From CALBZG01 sp964486295 (lineage in GTDB: Bacteria; Bacillota; Clostridia; Peptostreptococcales; Anaerovoracaceae), in NCBI GenBank assembly GCA_964486295.1, contig CAZAMF010000013.1, positions 1 to 52,089 of the forward strand: DNA of 52,089 bases, written 5' to 3'. Made by a program: the position numbers and the translations under genes. The notes under the pieces were generated by a model. The model worked only from the letters and a program-made list of their open reading frames with translations, had not been told where the DNA came from and ran no database searches. How positions within the stretch are numbered: the stretch's first letter is position 1; each line of letters opens with the position of its first letter. Below are positions 1 through 8,373 of this stretch, piece after piece.

Positions 1-480
1 AGACAAATCGTCTTCGAAAAATTAAATGAACTGGGAATAAATTATGATTTAATTGAGCACCCTGCGGTATACACGATCGAAGAAATGGACGCTTTAAACA
101 TCAGCAATAAAAATCAGATTGTTAAAAATCTCTTTCTCAGAGATGATAAGAAAGAACAGTATTTGTTGCTTGTATTACCGAAAAATAAGAAAGTGAATCT
201 CAAAGATTTAAAGATGAAAATAAATAGTCGTCCGCTTACTTTCGCATCCGAAGATTCATTAAACGAGTATTTAAGCTTGAACAAGGGTTCCGTCACCCCA
301 TTTGGGATATTAAATGACGATTTCCGCAGAGTTGAGGTTATTATCGACAAATCACTTCTGGATTATGAACATATTGGGCTTCATCCGAATGAAAATACAG
401 CAACGGTGTTTATTAGACCGAAAGATCTCGAACTTGTAATCATGGATCATGGGAATCAATTCCGATATGTTGATATTTAG
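1..480 (+). CDS. Prolyl-tRNA deacylase, YbaK/ProX family (5' end outside the window)
   Basis: The reading frame is open from the first base, so the N-terminus lies upstream. The visible 159 residues begin within the family's N-terminal helix region and include the conserved stretch LIEHPAVYTIEEMDAL, followed by KNLFLRDDKKEQYLLLVLP and the region KGSVTPFGILND. These are hallmarks of the stand-alone editing proteins that hydrolyse mischarged Ala- or Cys-tRNA(Pro) in the cytoplasm. KNLFLRD contains the catalytic-type lysine seen in this fold. The C-terminus (TATVFIRPKDLELVI) matches the family end, so only the start is missing. It is followed 37 bp later by the nitroreductase pseudogene. The family assignment is firm; the exact tRNA specificity cannot be told from sequence. 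Confidence 0.9.
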   Translation, partial: RQIVFEKLNELGINYDLIEHPAVYTIEEMDALNISNKNQIVKNLFLRDDKKEQYLLLVLPKNKKVNLKDLKMKINSRPLTFASEDSLNEYLSLNKGSVTPFGILNDDFRRVEVIIDKSLLDYEHIGLHPNENTATVFIRPKDLELVIMDHGNQFRYVDI

Positions 481-517
481 AAATAATAAATCTGGAAGGT
501 GAAAGAAGGTCGCTCCG

Positions 518-1054
518 ATGGTGGAAAAAGAACAATTCAACGAACTGCTAAGAACGAGAAGAAGTATCCGAAAATATCAGGATAAAGAAGTGGAAAGGGA
601 AAAAATCCATACGATTTTACAAAACGCACTATTAGCCCCTTCGTCCCGGTCTAGAAGGCCATGAGAGTTTATTGTGGTTACGGATCGCGATACTTTACAA
701 AAACTTTCTAAAGTTAAGGAGCATGGATCACAACATATAGCGGAAGCACCATTATGCATTGTTGTCGCTGCAGATCCTGAAACCAGTGATGTCTGGGTGG
801 AGGATGCATCCATCGCCGCCATCATCATTCAACTGTCTGCTCATTCGTTGGGTCTGGGTTCCTGTTGGTTCCAGGCCAGAGAACGATTTGCACCGGAGCA
901 TATCAAAACCGGAGACATGGTCAAGAGCATTCTAAACATTCCGGAAAAATACGAAATCGAATGCATCATAGCGATAGGCTATCCGGACGAGGAGAAAGAG
1001 CCTTATAAGGAAAGCAATCTTAAATTGGACAAGCTGCATTTTGAACAGTGGTGA
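518..1054 (+). pseudogene. Nitroreductase-family protein interrupted by an in-frame TGA (copy 1)
   Basis: The frame from ATG 518 (preceded by GAAAGAAGG) encodes a 178-residue nitroreductase: the N-terminal FMN-phosphate motif RTRRSIRKY, the APSSRSRRP segment, and the C-terminal half with AAIIIQLSAHSLGLGSCW and IAIGYPDEEKEPY. A TGA at 662-664 falls where the family has Trp (RRP-W-EF). A second copy near 31.3 kb keeps TGG at this codon, so this is most simply a nonsense mutation TGG to TGA. The C-terminal part could restart at GTG/ATG codons around 674 but would lack the FMN arginines. Family members are FMN-dependent NAD(P)H oxidoreductases. It is probably inactive; readthrough cannot be excluded from sequence. 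Confidence 0.85.
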
Positions 1055-1095
1055 GGACTGCTCTAGTAAACTATATTTGTAAAGGAGAGGTTAAT

Positions 1096-1620
1096 ATGAA
1101 TACTTCCCATCTGATCCCCACCAGTCATCCCGATTTCTTTTTACGTAAGGCAGAGCCCGACAAGAAGGACTGCGACCTGGTTGTGGAGTATCTGCGCCTG
1201 CTCGGTATTCATCAGAAGACCGTCATGACGACGGATCCTGATGCGATCAGAGACCTCATCCTTGCCGAAAAATGCGAGGTGTATTTTGCTGTTTATCAGG
1301 GGGCTGAGATCGGGATGAACTGTGTCAGTGAAATCACGGCTTTATGTGCTGGTTTTACTGGATTCTATATGGAGGCCTTCTATATCGAGGAAGCTTATCG
1401 TGGGAAAGGATTTGGCACCATTATTATGGCATTTTTGGCGAAGCTCACTTTGGAACGGGGACATAAGCGCCTGCAATGGTTCCTGATGGACGAGAACGAA
1501 TCCGGAGCCCGCTTTTACCAGAGCATCGGCAGTAGTGCGGTGCCAGCCATGAGCACTTTCCGTATGAACGAAGAAGCCTTGAAGCAGATGGCAGATAAAT
1601 TCCCGGGTAATGTATTGTAG
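1096..1620 (+). CDS. GNAT-family N-acetyltransferase
   Basis: This is a 174-residue protein. The ATG at 1096 was chosen because AAAGGAGAGG sits just upstream; an earlier in-frame ATG at 1048 overlaps the preceding gene and has no such site. The acetyl-CoA motif A is clear (EEAYRGKGFGTIIMAFLAKL, with the R-G-x-G-x-G/A type pyrophosphate loop), preceded by the strand FYMEAFYI. Motif B is visible in ENESGARFYQSIG. GNAT enzymes transfer an acetyl group from acetyl-CoA to an amine. The substrate is not predictable. The gene lies 12 bp upstream of the MaoC-like gene and probably shares its transcript. Confidence 0.88.
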   Translation: MNTSHLIPTSHPDFFLRKAEPDKKDCDLVVEYLRLLGIHQKTVMTTDPDAIRDLILAEKCEVYFAVYQGAEIGMNCVSEITALCAGFTGFYMEAFYIEEAYRGKGFGTIIMAFLAKLTLERGHKRLQWFLMDENESGARFYQSIGSSAVPAMSTFRMNEEALKQMADKFPGNVL

Positions 1621-1632
1621 AGAAGGGGCTGC

Positions 1633-2091
1633 ATGATGAAAAAAGAAAATCCGGATCTATATTATGAAGATGTTGAAGTAGGGGATGAATTTTTAACAGT
1701 TTCCCGAACGATCAGCGAATCGGATGTTATGCTCTTCGCGGGTTTGACCGGGGACAACAATGAGCTGCATACCAGCGCCATTTACGCGCAGGAGTCTTCG
1801 CATGGCCAACGGATCGTCCACGGTTTGCTAACGCTGGCAATGGCGAACGGCTTGTATACTCGTTTAAATTATTTCAGCAAAAGTATGATTTCAAACCTTG
1901 AAATCAGGGATTGGAAATTTAATAAGGCAGTCATGCTGGGTGACACGATTCATGTCAGCATGGTTCTTGCTGAAAAGCATCTGACCTCCGATCATGCAAG
2001 AGGAATATTCAACTGGCATGTTGATGTATTCAACCAGAAGAATGAAGTAGTCGCAACCGGAACCTGGATAAAAATGATTGCCAACAGATAG
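1633..2091 (+). CDS. MaoC-like (R)-specific enoyl-CoA hydratase, hot-dog fold
   Basis: A 152-residue single hot-dog domain. It shows the hydratase-2 pattern: FAGLTGDNNELHTSAIYA with the catalytic-type Asp and His, followed by GQRIVHGLLTLAMANGL. The N-terminal YYEDVEVGDEFLTVSRTI strand is also typical. Family members hydrate 2-enoyl-CoA to (R)-3-hydroxyacyl-CoA, or dehydrate in the reverse direction, and usually work as dimers in the cytosol. Two adjacent ATG codons (1633, 1636) follow AGAAGGGG; either could be used. A hairpin with a T-run follows, so this is the last gene of a short operon with the acetyltransferase. A link to the 3-hydroxyacyl chemistry of the cluster further right is possible but not shown. 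Confidence 0.88.
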   Translation: MMKKENPDLYYEDVEVGDEFLTVSRTISESDVMLFAGLTGDNNELHTSAIYAQESSHGQRIVHGLLTLAMANGLYTRLNYFSKSMISNLEIRDWKFNKAVMLGDTIHVSMVLAEKHLTSDHARGIFNWHVDVFNQKNEVVATGTWIKMIANR

Positions 2092-2109
2092 AACGTATTA
2101 TTTACTGCA

Positions 2110-2141
2110 GAAAAAGGTTGGACTTCTTACCTTTTTCTTTT
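2110..2141 (+). terminator. Rho-independent terminator after the MaoC-like gene
   Basis: GAAAAAGGT (2110-2118) pairs with ACCTTTTTC (2129-2137), followed by more T. It lies 19 bp after the MaoC-like stop and overlaps the end of the small opposite-strand gene, so it may act for both convergent units. Confidence 0.7.
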
Positions 2142-2396
2142 TATTAGGGTAAAGATAAGCGCGACAGCGGCACTTGACAGAAAACCGAAAAAGATGAGTA
2201 CGCCCGTAACCATATAAGCCAAATCCTGCATTCCTTCCAGTGGGGCAAATTTTCCATAAAGAAATGTCGATGCGGAAAGGATCAAAAGGACAACGGGTAA
2301 TGCAAATCTCAGAAGAGGTTTGCGGATAAACCGGCATAGGATCAGTTCTATTAACCCGGAGACAGCAATAACAATAAGCGAAGCTCTAATATCCAT
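2127..2396 (-). CDS. Small three-helix membrane protein, unknown function
   Basis: 89 residues from the ATG whose complement ends at 2396. That start has a GGGAGG site 8 nt upstream; the in-frame ATG at 2450 has none. Three hydrophobic helices are visible: ASLIVIAVSGLIELILC, then FALPVVLLILSASTFLY, then a long YMVTGVLIFFGFLSSAAVAL segment. The protein ends in a positive KRKR tail, which suggests a cytoplasmic C-terminus. No enzyme motif is seen and I do not recognise the family. It runs convergent with the MaoC-like gene. The good ribosome site and the coherent membrane topology argue that it is real. Confidence 0.65.
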   Translation of the reverse strand: MDIRASLIVIAVSGLIELILCRFIRKPLLRFALPVVLLILSASTFLYGKFAPLEGMQDLAYMVTGVLIFFGFLSSAAVALIFTLIKRKR

Positions 2397-2533
2397 TGTT
2401 GATAATCCTCCCATCTGAATAGTTGTTTTTGACTGCTTGAATTCTACCATGTCTGCGAATCCAATTGCAATGCTGTGAAAAGAATTTCAGCTTCTCATAA
2501 GAAATATTCACTATAAACACGCACTCTATAAGC

Positions 2534-2580
2534 AAGGGCCGAGAGACAGTATACCTGCTCTCAGCCCTTAGTTATTTTTT
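2534..2580 (+). terminator. Terminator-like hairpin, also found near 31.75 kb
   Basis: AAGGGCCGAGAG (2534-2545) pairs with CTCTCAGCCCTT (2558-2569) with one mismatch, followed by GTTATTTTTT on the plus strand. It lies just past the 3' end of the minus-strand permease gene. A related hairpin with the same flanks (AAGCAAGG..., ...TTGTTATT.TGC) stands just past the lon gene near 31.75 kb, close to the second nitroreductase copy. Confidence 0.6.
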
Positions 2581-2615
2581 GTTATTCTGCTTGAATAAGC
2601 CCGAACTCAGACTCC

Positions 2616-4235
2616 TTACTCGGCAAGGGGACCTTTAAGAATATCTATATTATCCAGAGGAAGTACAGAACTGAAGATCATCGCCATGATCATTACTGCG
2701 AGCATTAAAACAATGGCAATTTTGAATGTTTGCCTGATGGTGTTGCCTTCTTCGCCAATGGCATCAATCGTGGCTGCAGCATTAATCAATTTTACAGGAG
2801 AGATAACGGAAGCCAAGCCGCCTGCAACTCCAAGTCCTGCGGCAAGCACAGGCCCGTTGATGGCCAGCATTTTAGCAGTTTGGAGATTGCTTTGAGAGAA
2901 CATGGCAATAGAGGAAGCTTCCGATCCGCTTACAAAGCCGCCGAATAAGCCGAGCATAGGAACGACGATCGGATACAGCATACCAAATACGTCTGCTGAT
3001 GCTTTGGACAAACAATAAATCATGTTATTCATTGGATCAATCAATGCCCAGGAGCCATCAGGCTGTACTTGATAACCGGAGAAGTTCATAACCAGTCCTA
3101 CCGCGAAAAATATCATTGCAGCAACTGTGGGCTTTACTGCGCGCCTGCCTAATTTCTGCATGGTTTCAGAAAGCTGCTCTTTAGTAGGACGGAAGATGAA
3201 GAAAGAAAGCAGAGTGCTGACAACAACCCAGAAATATGCATTCCAGAAAGGTCGAGTTTTTGCAGATGTTATTGGAATGATATCGACGGGTAAAGCCAAT
3301 GTGACTCTAAGCAGCTGGTCAACCGGAGGAACAAAGGCTACTATCAACAGGCAAGATATCAAAATGATCCATGGAGAAAGAGCTTTTCGTAAAGACATAG
3401 ACTTTTCAATCGCCCTATCGGCATCGTTCAAACCAGAACGGTCTATGATAACGCCACCGGTAAGTTTCAGATAAATTGACATAACGAGAACGCAGGCAAC
3501 ACCTGCGATAACACCGGTAAGAATGATTGCAGATTCAAGAGCCGGAATATGGGCGATGGCATACGCAGTCCAACCGGCGGTCATTCCCGTGATCAAAGCA
3601 ACTAGGAAGCCTTTTTTAAGCATTTTGAAACCACCGATCAGAACAAACATCCCAAAACAAATCATCGTGGAGATAACAGGAAGGTAGAGAGAGAAATATC
3701 TTGCTGCTGTTGCCAATGGAACATTGGTCAAATCCGAGAAAACGACAAGAGGCGCCGCCATCATGGAATATGTACAAAGAGCGTCAAAACCAATTGCAGG
3801 TAAAGCAATGCAGAGAACTTTGGAGAAACCCAGGTCTTTTAGAATAGGGGGCAGGAAGGACAAGGGATTGGCACCAACCGAATTCAATGTGGTGCCGGCG
3901 CCTATATTTACGATCATGGTGCGGGCTTCATGGTTTGAAGGCGATATTGATTTAAGGAAAACACCAAGCCTTTTAATGGCGCCCGTGGACTCCATAAAAG
4001 CCACCTGGAAAATAGAAGTTGCAGTCATCAAAGCCATTGGCAGGGATGTAACCGCTCCATGTAAACTACTCCTCAAAATTACAGACATGGGGGTATGAAA
4101 GAATGTAAAAGCAACAATAAACATAAGACCCCATGTTACCATTGCACACTTATGTGTATACAATCTAAAACCGACGAGCAAAATGGCGCAGACTATTACA
4201 GGAAATAAAGTTAAAAGTACACTTAATCCTAACAT
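2616..4235 (-). CDS. lctP: L-lactate permease (LctP/LldP) family transporter
   Basis: 539 residues with about 12-14 hydrophobic helices. Family landmarks are present: AGTTLNSVGANPLSFLPPILKDLG in the first half, GLFGGFVSGSEASSIAMFSQ and GLGVAGGLASVISPVKLINAA in the second, the last being the signature region of lactate permeases. The family carries lactate, glycolate and related 2-hydroxy acids with protons across the inner membrane. The start has TAGGAGGT about 7 nt upstream. A sigma-54 promoter and a paired operator lie upstream on the same strand, placing it in the same regulon as the aldehyde oxidoreductase and aminotransferase operons. The real substrate may therefore be a product or substrate of that pathway rather than lactate. 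Confidence 0.85.
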   Translation of the reverse strand: MLGLSVLLTLFPVIVCAILLVGFRLYTHKCAMVTWGLMFIVAFTFFHTPMSVILRSSLHGAVTSLPMALMTATSIFQVAFMESTGAIKRLGVFLKSISPSNHEARTMIVNIGAGTTLNSVGANPLSFLPPILKDLGFSKVLCIALPAIGFDALCTYSMMAAPLVVFSDLTNVPLATAARYFSLYLPVISTMICFGMFVLIGGFKMLKKGFLVALITGMTAGWTAYAIAHIPALESAIILTGVIAGVACVLVMSIYLKLTGGVIIDRSGLNDADRAIEKSMSLRKALSPWIILISCLLIVAFVPPVDQLLRVTLALPVDIIPITSAKTRPFWNAYFWVVVSTLLSFFIFRPTKEQLSETMQKLGRRAVKPTVAAMIFFAVGLVMNFSGYQVQPDGSWALIDPMNNMIYCLSKASADVFGMLYPIVVPMLGLFGGFVSGSEASSIAMFSQSNLQTAKMLAINGPVLAAGLGVAGGLASVISPVKLINAAATIDAIGEEGNTIRQTFKIAIVLMLAVMIMAMIFSSVLPLDNIDILKGPLAE

Positions 4236-4348
4236 GTTAATGACCTCCTAAAATAAAATTTCGATTCTAAATAAATGCGTATGAAAATGATTTTGAATTT
4301 CAATAACACTAAATTTATTGATTATATTTCCTCCCTGAGATAGTAAGT

Positions 4349-4364
4349 CGCAAGAATTATGCCA
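4349..4364 (-). promoter_or_regulatory. Sigma-54 promoter of the lactate-permease-family gene
   Basis: On the minus strand the sequence reads TGGCATAATTCTTGC: GG and GC are separated by exactly 10 bases, matching the -24/-12 consensus. It lies about 115 bp upstream of the start codon. Confidence 0.85.
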
Positions 4365-4451
4365 ACCAATATGTACCATATTTATTGACCGATATTGAGT
4401 AATAAGCCCGAACGAAGAGCTTTTTTAAATTGACTAAGTCCCGATAAATCA

Positions 4452-4485
4452 TGTTGCGCTGCATTAGAAAACATGTAGCGCAACA
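4452..4485. promoter_or_regulatory. Paired activator sites, type TGTNGCGCNACA (lctP side)
   Basis: TGTTGCGCTGCA (4452-4463) and TGTAGCGCAACA (4474-4485) are dyads whose starts are 22 bp apart. They lie about 90-120 bp upstream of the minus-strand sigma-54 promoter. The same pair with the same spacing occurs at 5155-5188 and 13093-13126. Confidence 0.75.
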
Positions 4486-4510
4486 TGCGTATCTGGTCAT
4501 TTAGTGAGAA

Positions 4511-4551
4511 AACAGCTTAGCATAACCATATCAATGGCTGGCTAAGCCGTT
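4511..4551. repeat. Inverted repeat in the 4.2-5.4 kb intergenic region
   Basis: AACAGCTTAGC (4511-4521) and GCTAAGCCGTT (4541-4551) are complementary except for one base. No T-run follows. The bases from here to about 4683 show no coding potential that I can support. Confidence 0.4.
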
Positions 4552-4683
4552 AGGGTTCAGAGAGTAATTTCTAAACCTGCCTGCTTGCAAAGGAGTATTT
4601 AGAATGTATGTTGCCGGTGCTCAGAACAATACTGATTAGATGTGCGGCGCGTCATAATGGTGAATATATTATTCTGAATAGTG

Positions 4684-5018
4684 GGAACTGGCGGATGGGG
4701 GGCTATTTTTTTGGACGAAATAGTTGAGATGCCTTTAGACATTCAAGTCACCTTATTAAGAGTATTGAAAGAACATGAAGTGACAAGAATTGGCGGAACA
4801 AAATCCAAAAAAATCGATGTTAAAGTTATTGCTTAAACCAATAAGGATTTAAAGGAAGCCGTTGAAAATCAGTCGTTCAGACAGGATCTTTTTATAGCTA
4901 CTCTTTCAATCACGATAGGAAATGTAAAGAAAGCTGCAGAAAAATTAGGCGTTGCAAGAAGCTCCATATATCGGAAACTCCAAAAAAATGCTCTTTCATA
5001 CAATAATTTCCGCTAGAT
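4684..5018 (+). pseudogene. Remnant of the sigma-54 activator gene (AAA+ piece joined to Fis-type HTH)
   Basis: This stretch closely matches parts of the intact activator gene at 11.0-13.0 kb. It opens abruptly at the codons for ELADGGTIFLDEIGEMPLD and continues through TRIGGTKSKK. An in-frame TAA at 4834-4836 replaces the GCA of the intact gene. After the codons for SFRQD there is an internal deletion of roughly 340 bp relative to the intact copy. It resumes at the C-terminal HTH (KKAAEKLGVARSSIYRKL) and ends with the same stop. A decayed copy of the intact gene's terminator follows (about 5025-5065). It cannot encode a working activator. It matters as evidence that the control region beside it was duplicated. 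Confidence 0.9.
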
Positions 5019-5154
5019 TGCCAGACACAAACCCGAATCCGTAATAAATACCAGATTCGTTTTTTTGCTCCCATATACGATAAATCAATCGATATATTTC
5101 CAATAATGAATATTGAGGACATTTAATATAAGTGAAGCGTGATGCATTAAGACA

Positions 5155-5188
5155 TGTAGCGCGACATAGTAAGACATGTAGCGCGACA
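5155..5188. promoter_or_regulatory. Paired activator sites, type TGTNGCGCNACA (mop side)
   Basis: TGTAGCGCGACA occurs twice (5155-5166 and 5177-5188), starts 22 bp apart, each inside a longer direct repeat GACATGTAGCGCGACA. The pair sits about 150-185 bp upstream of the sigma-54 promoter, a normal distance for an enhancer-like site. Confidence 0.8.
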
Positions 5189-5338
5189 CTTTTACGCCAC
5201 TTTTAATACGGGAAACCGAGAATTAAAAATGTAAAAACCTGCAATTTTGTTTACGCGACTGAAACCATATCGTGTGTTTTACCTTGTGTTTAGGGATTAT
5301 AAAAGAATTAAAGAAAAGTATAGAGTGTTTTTCGAATT

Positions 5339-5353
5339 TGGCATAACTATTGC
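5339..5353 (+). promoter_or_regulatory. Sigma-54 promoter of the mop operon
   Basis: TGGCATAACTATTGC has GG (5340-5341) and GC (5352-5353) with exactly 10 bases between. The 60 bp upstream closely resemble the promoter of the aminotransferase operon (TGGCATGACTATTGC). Confidence 0.9.
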
Positions 5354-5446
5354 GTTATATCAGTAGTGAAGTTAACCGAAAGGTATGACTTGAATTCAGA
5401 ACCTTTATTAAGCGGAATGTTACTAAAAAAAGGAGGATTTTACCAA

Positions 5447-5494
5447 ATGCGGATTCATTCAGAAGAAAGAGAAGGTGAGAAGTTATGGCTTTAA
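5447..5494 (+). CDS. Possible 15-residue leader peptide overlapping the mop start
   Basis: The strongest ribosome site in this leader (AAAAAAGGAGG) stands in front of ATG 5447, not in front of the mop ATG. The short frame encodes MRIHSEEREGEKLWL and stops at 5494, overlapping the first codons of mop by 10 bases in another frame. This arrangement is typical of translational coupling. It could instead be an accidental frame left over when the control region was duplicated, since the same AAAGGAGGATTT site in the aminotransferase operon directly serves the enzyme gene. Confidence 0.4.
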   Translation: MRIHSEEREGEKLWL

Positions 5495-8337
5495 GAAAAA
5501 TATGGTTAAATATAAACGGCGTCGATCGAATCATAATTTGTAATCCGGAGACAGACACGCTGGCAACGGTGATTAGAAGAATAGGTCTGACAGGAACGAA
5601 AATAGGCTGCAATACCGGACAATGCGGATCCTGCAGCGTATTATTGGATGGTGCAGTCGTACGTTCCTGTGTCAAGAAAATAAAAGATATCCCTGATTAT
5701 AGCAAAGTAGTTACCATTGAGGGAATTGGCACTCCGAACAATTTACACCCGCTACAGCAGGCCTGGATCACATACGGCGGCGTTCAATGCGGTTTTTGTT
5801 CCCCGGGATTCATTGTGTCTGCGAAAGGGCTTTTGGATAAAAACCTGAGCCCGACAAGAGAAGAAGTCCGCGATTGGTTTACAAAGCATCGTAATGCTTG
5901 CCGTTGTTGCGGGTGGAAGCCCCTTGTTGACTGCGTCATGGAGGCGGCGAAAGTCATGCGTGGTGAAGCCACTATGGAAGATATTACGTATAAAACTCCG
6001 GCGGATGGAAGAATTTATGGGACTGGTGTACCACGTCCTGCGGCGCTGTCAAAAGTTACCGGACTATGTGATTATGGTGATGATATTGCAATGAAAATGC
6101 CGCCGGAAACTTTACACCTTGCCATTGTACAGCCCAAGCTGAATCATGCAAACATCAAAAATATTGATTTCTCTGAAGCCGAAAAAATGCCGGGCGTTGT
6201 AAAAGTAATAACTGCGAAAGATATTAAAGGAACCAATCGGATTATGCTGCCGGTATCACATCCGCGCTCCAAAGCAGATGGGTTTGAACGTCCGATCATT
6301 GCGGATGAAAAAGTGTTTCGCTATGGAGATGTCGTGGCGGTTGTAGCGGCAACTACGCAAGAGCAGGCTCGGGCTGCAGCCAAAAAAGTTGAATTAGAGT
6401 TGGAAGAGCTGCCGGCGTACATGTCATATCTTGAGGCTGTTGCGCCCGGTGCGGCGGAAATCCATAAGGGGACCCCGAACGAATATTTGCGTTTACCTGT
6501 TTTCAAGGGCGAAGATACGCGTGATGTGTTGGCCAATTCCGAGTACGTCGCTGAAGGCAGCTTCTATAGTGTCAGTCAACCCCATTTGGTTATTGAGCCT
6601 GATGTTACACAGGCATATATTGATGAAGATGGTTGTGTGTGCGTTCACAATAAAACACTGTTCATTCTCTTCCCGCTCTTAACTCTTGGGCCTGGACTTG
6701 GATTGCCGGATGGAAAGTTAAGAATTATTGAAAATCCGACTGGTGCCAGCTTTGGTTATTCCTTATCTCCAGCCAGTTCGGCACTGGCTGCTGCCTGTAC
6801 TTTGGCGCTTAACGGGGTGCCATGTACCTTGACTATGAGTTATGCGGAACACCAGGCATTTACCGGAAAACGTGCCGCACATTATTCAAATGCCAGAATG
6901 GGTTGTGACAAAGACGGCAAAATAACCGGTTTTGAATATGATTTTGCTTATGATCATGGTGCATATACCGAAATGGCCGATGCCCTTGGTTCTAAAGCAC
7001 AACGTTTTTGTGGATTTAGTTACAATATCCCGAATGTAAGAGCATTGGTCAGGCTCGGTTTCTCAAACCAGACTTTCGGTACTGCTTATCGCTCTTATGG
7101 TAATGCGCAAGCTTATACTATGTCTGAAGCAATTGTTGATATGTTGGCTGAAAAAGCTGGAATTGACCCGTTTGAATTCAGATATCGAAATATCGCAAGA
7201 CCAGGTGATTTGAATATTAATAGCTGTGAGTTCAAAGAATACCCATTTGAAGTGATGATGGAAAAATTGCGTCCTTTGTACGAGGCGGCAAAGGCCAGAG
7301 CAAAAGCGGAGGACACTCCTGAAAAAAGAAGAGGTGTAGGTATTTCCATCGGGGGCTATAATGTCACAGGTGGACCGAATGATCACGCAGAGGTAGCGCT
7401 TGAACTGAATGCAGATGGTACGATCACCCATTTCAATACATGGGAAGATCAAGGTCAAGGTGGGGATGTAGGAACTCTAGTCCATACCCATGAAGCCTTG
7501 CGGGAATTAAATCTCGATTACACACAAATTAAGCTGGTTCAAAACGATACAGCTCAATGTCCGCATAGCGGAGCTGCCGGAGCCAACCGCTGCCATTATA
7601 TGGTGGGAAATGCGACCATAGATGCTGCGAATAAATTACTGGATGCCATGCGTAAACCAGACGGCACCTATCGAACCTATTCAGAAATGGTTGCCGAAGG
7701 CATTCCGACCAAATATCTTGGAATATGTGATACGACAAATATCACGAGAGACCTTGATCCTAATACTGGTGCCGGAGACCCGACTCCTGAATATAACTAT
7801 GCCATGTTTTTGGCTGAGGTGGAGGTTGATACTGCTACAGGCAAAACAAAAGTCATATCAATGAATATGATTTACGATATCGGCGAAATCGGCAGTCTGC
7901 AAGCGGTGGAAGGGCAAGCATACGGTGCCTTGACTCACTCCATTGAATTTGCACTTTCCGCCCAATATATCGACAATAAAAATTACGACGGCTTGATTAA
8001 GTGCGGCTTTAAATTTGCTAACGACATGCCAGATAATATTTATTTGGAAAGTATTAAAACACCTAGAAAAACCGCCCCGTTCAACTCTGTTGGTTGTTGT
8101 GAAGGTTTTCAATCTGCCGGCCATGTTGCAGTGTTGAACGCAATCAATAATGCAGCTGGTGTAAGAATTTTTGAGCCGCCCGCAACTCCGGAGAAAGTTA
8201 AGGCGGCAATGGAAGCAAAAGCCCAAGGGAAAGAACTGAAAACGGATAAATACTTCCTTGGCTCCGATCTTTTCGAAGCACTTGACGATATTGAAGCAAA
8301 TCCTGTTACCGCAGATGGAGTTACAATGGCGCTATAG
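5485..8337 (+). CDS. mop: Molybdenum aldehyde oxidoreductase, Mop type, fused [2Fe-2S] and Mo-binding domains
   Basis: 950 residues. The N-terminal plant-ferredoxin-type domain has C42, C47, C50 and C62. The second [2Fe-2S] domain has C102, C105, C139 and C141. The large molybdenum domains start near 190. The protein aligns by eye along its whole length with Desulfovibrio gigas Mop (about 907 residues), which oxidises aldehydes to acids in the cytoplasm without FAD. The Mo-activating glutamate is kept (E873, in GCCEGF where Mop has GVGEVP). Unusual features: CRCCGW instead of CRCTGY, giving an extra Cys142; TAYRSYG instead of AFRGYG; and a C-terminal tail of about 40 residues. The ATG follows GAAGGTGAGAAGTT and may be coupled to the short leader frame. 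It is first in an operon with the FAD/Fe-S gene and the small redox gene. Aldehyde oxidation is likely; the divergent active-site motifs leave the substrate open. Confidence 0.9.
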   Translation: MALRKIWLNINGVDRIIICNPETDTLATVIRRIGLTGTKIGCNTGQCGSCSVLLDGAVVRSCVKKIKDIPDYSKVVTIEGIGTPNNLHPLQQAWITYGGVQCGFCSPGFIVSAKGLLDKNLSPTREEVRDWFTKHRNACRCCGWKPLVDCVMEAAKVMRGEATMEDITYKTPADGRIYGTGVPRPAALSKVTGLCDYGDDIAMKMPPETLHLAIVQPKLNHANIKNIDFSEAEKMPGVVKVITAKDIKGTNRIMLPVSHPRSKADGFERPIIADEKVFRYGDVVAVVAATTQEQARAAAKKVELELEELPAYMSYLEAVAPGAAEIHKGTPNEYLRLPVFKGEDTRDVLANSEYVAEGSFYSVSQPHLVIEPDVTQAYIDEDGCVCVHNKTLFILFPLLTLGPGLGLPDGKLRIIENPTGASFGYSLSPASSALAAACTLALNGVPCTLTMSYAEHQAFTGKRAAHYSNARMGCDKDGKITGFEYDFAYDHGAYTEMADALGSKAQRFCGFSYNIPNVRALVRLGFSNQTFGTAYRSYGNAQAYTMSEAIVDMLAEKAGIDPFEFRYRNIARPGDLNINSCEFKEYPFEVMMEKLRPLYEAAKARAKAEDTPEKRRGVGISIGGYNVTGGPNDHAEVALELNADGTITHFNTWEDQGQGGDVGTLVHTHEALRELNLDYTQIKLVQNDTAQCPHSGAAGANRCHYMVGNATIDAANKLLDAMRKPDGTYRTYSEMVAEGIPTKYLGICDTTNITRDLDPNTGAGDPTPEYNYAMFLAEVEVDTATGKTKVISMNMIYDIGEIGSLQAVEGQAYGALTHSIEFALSAQYIDNKNYDGLIKCGFKFANDMPDNIYLESIKTPRKTAPFNSVGCCEGFQSAGHVAVLNAINNAAGVRIFEPPATPEKVKAAMEAKAQGKELKTDKYFLGSDLFEALDDIEANPVTADGVTMAL

Positions 8338-8373
8338 GAGCAGGGGATCTAATAACTGAATAAGTTTTGTGAC

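Noticed and set aside
662..664. In-frame TGA read as selenocysteine or tryptophan
   Set aside because: The paralogous copy has TGG (Trp) at this codon, other genes end normally with TGA, and no Sec-insertion context is expected in a nitroreductase. A nonsense mutation is simpler.
3127..4098. Long plus-strand frames inside the lctP gene
   Set aside because: They are opposite-strand shadows of a well-supported membrane transporter and show no ribosome sites or family motifs.
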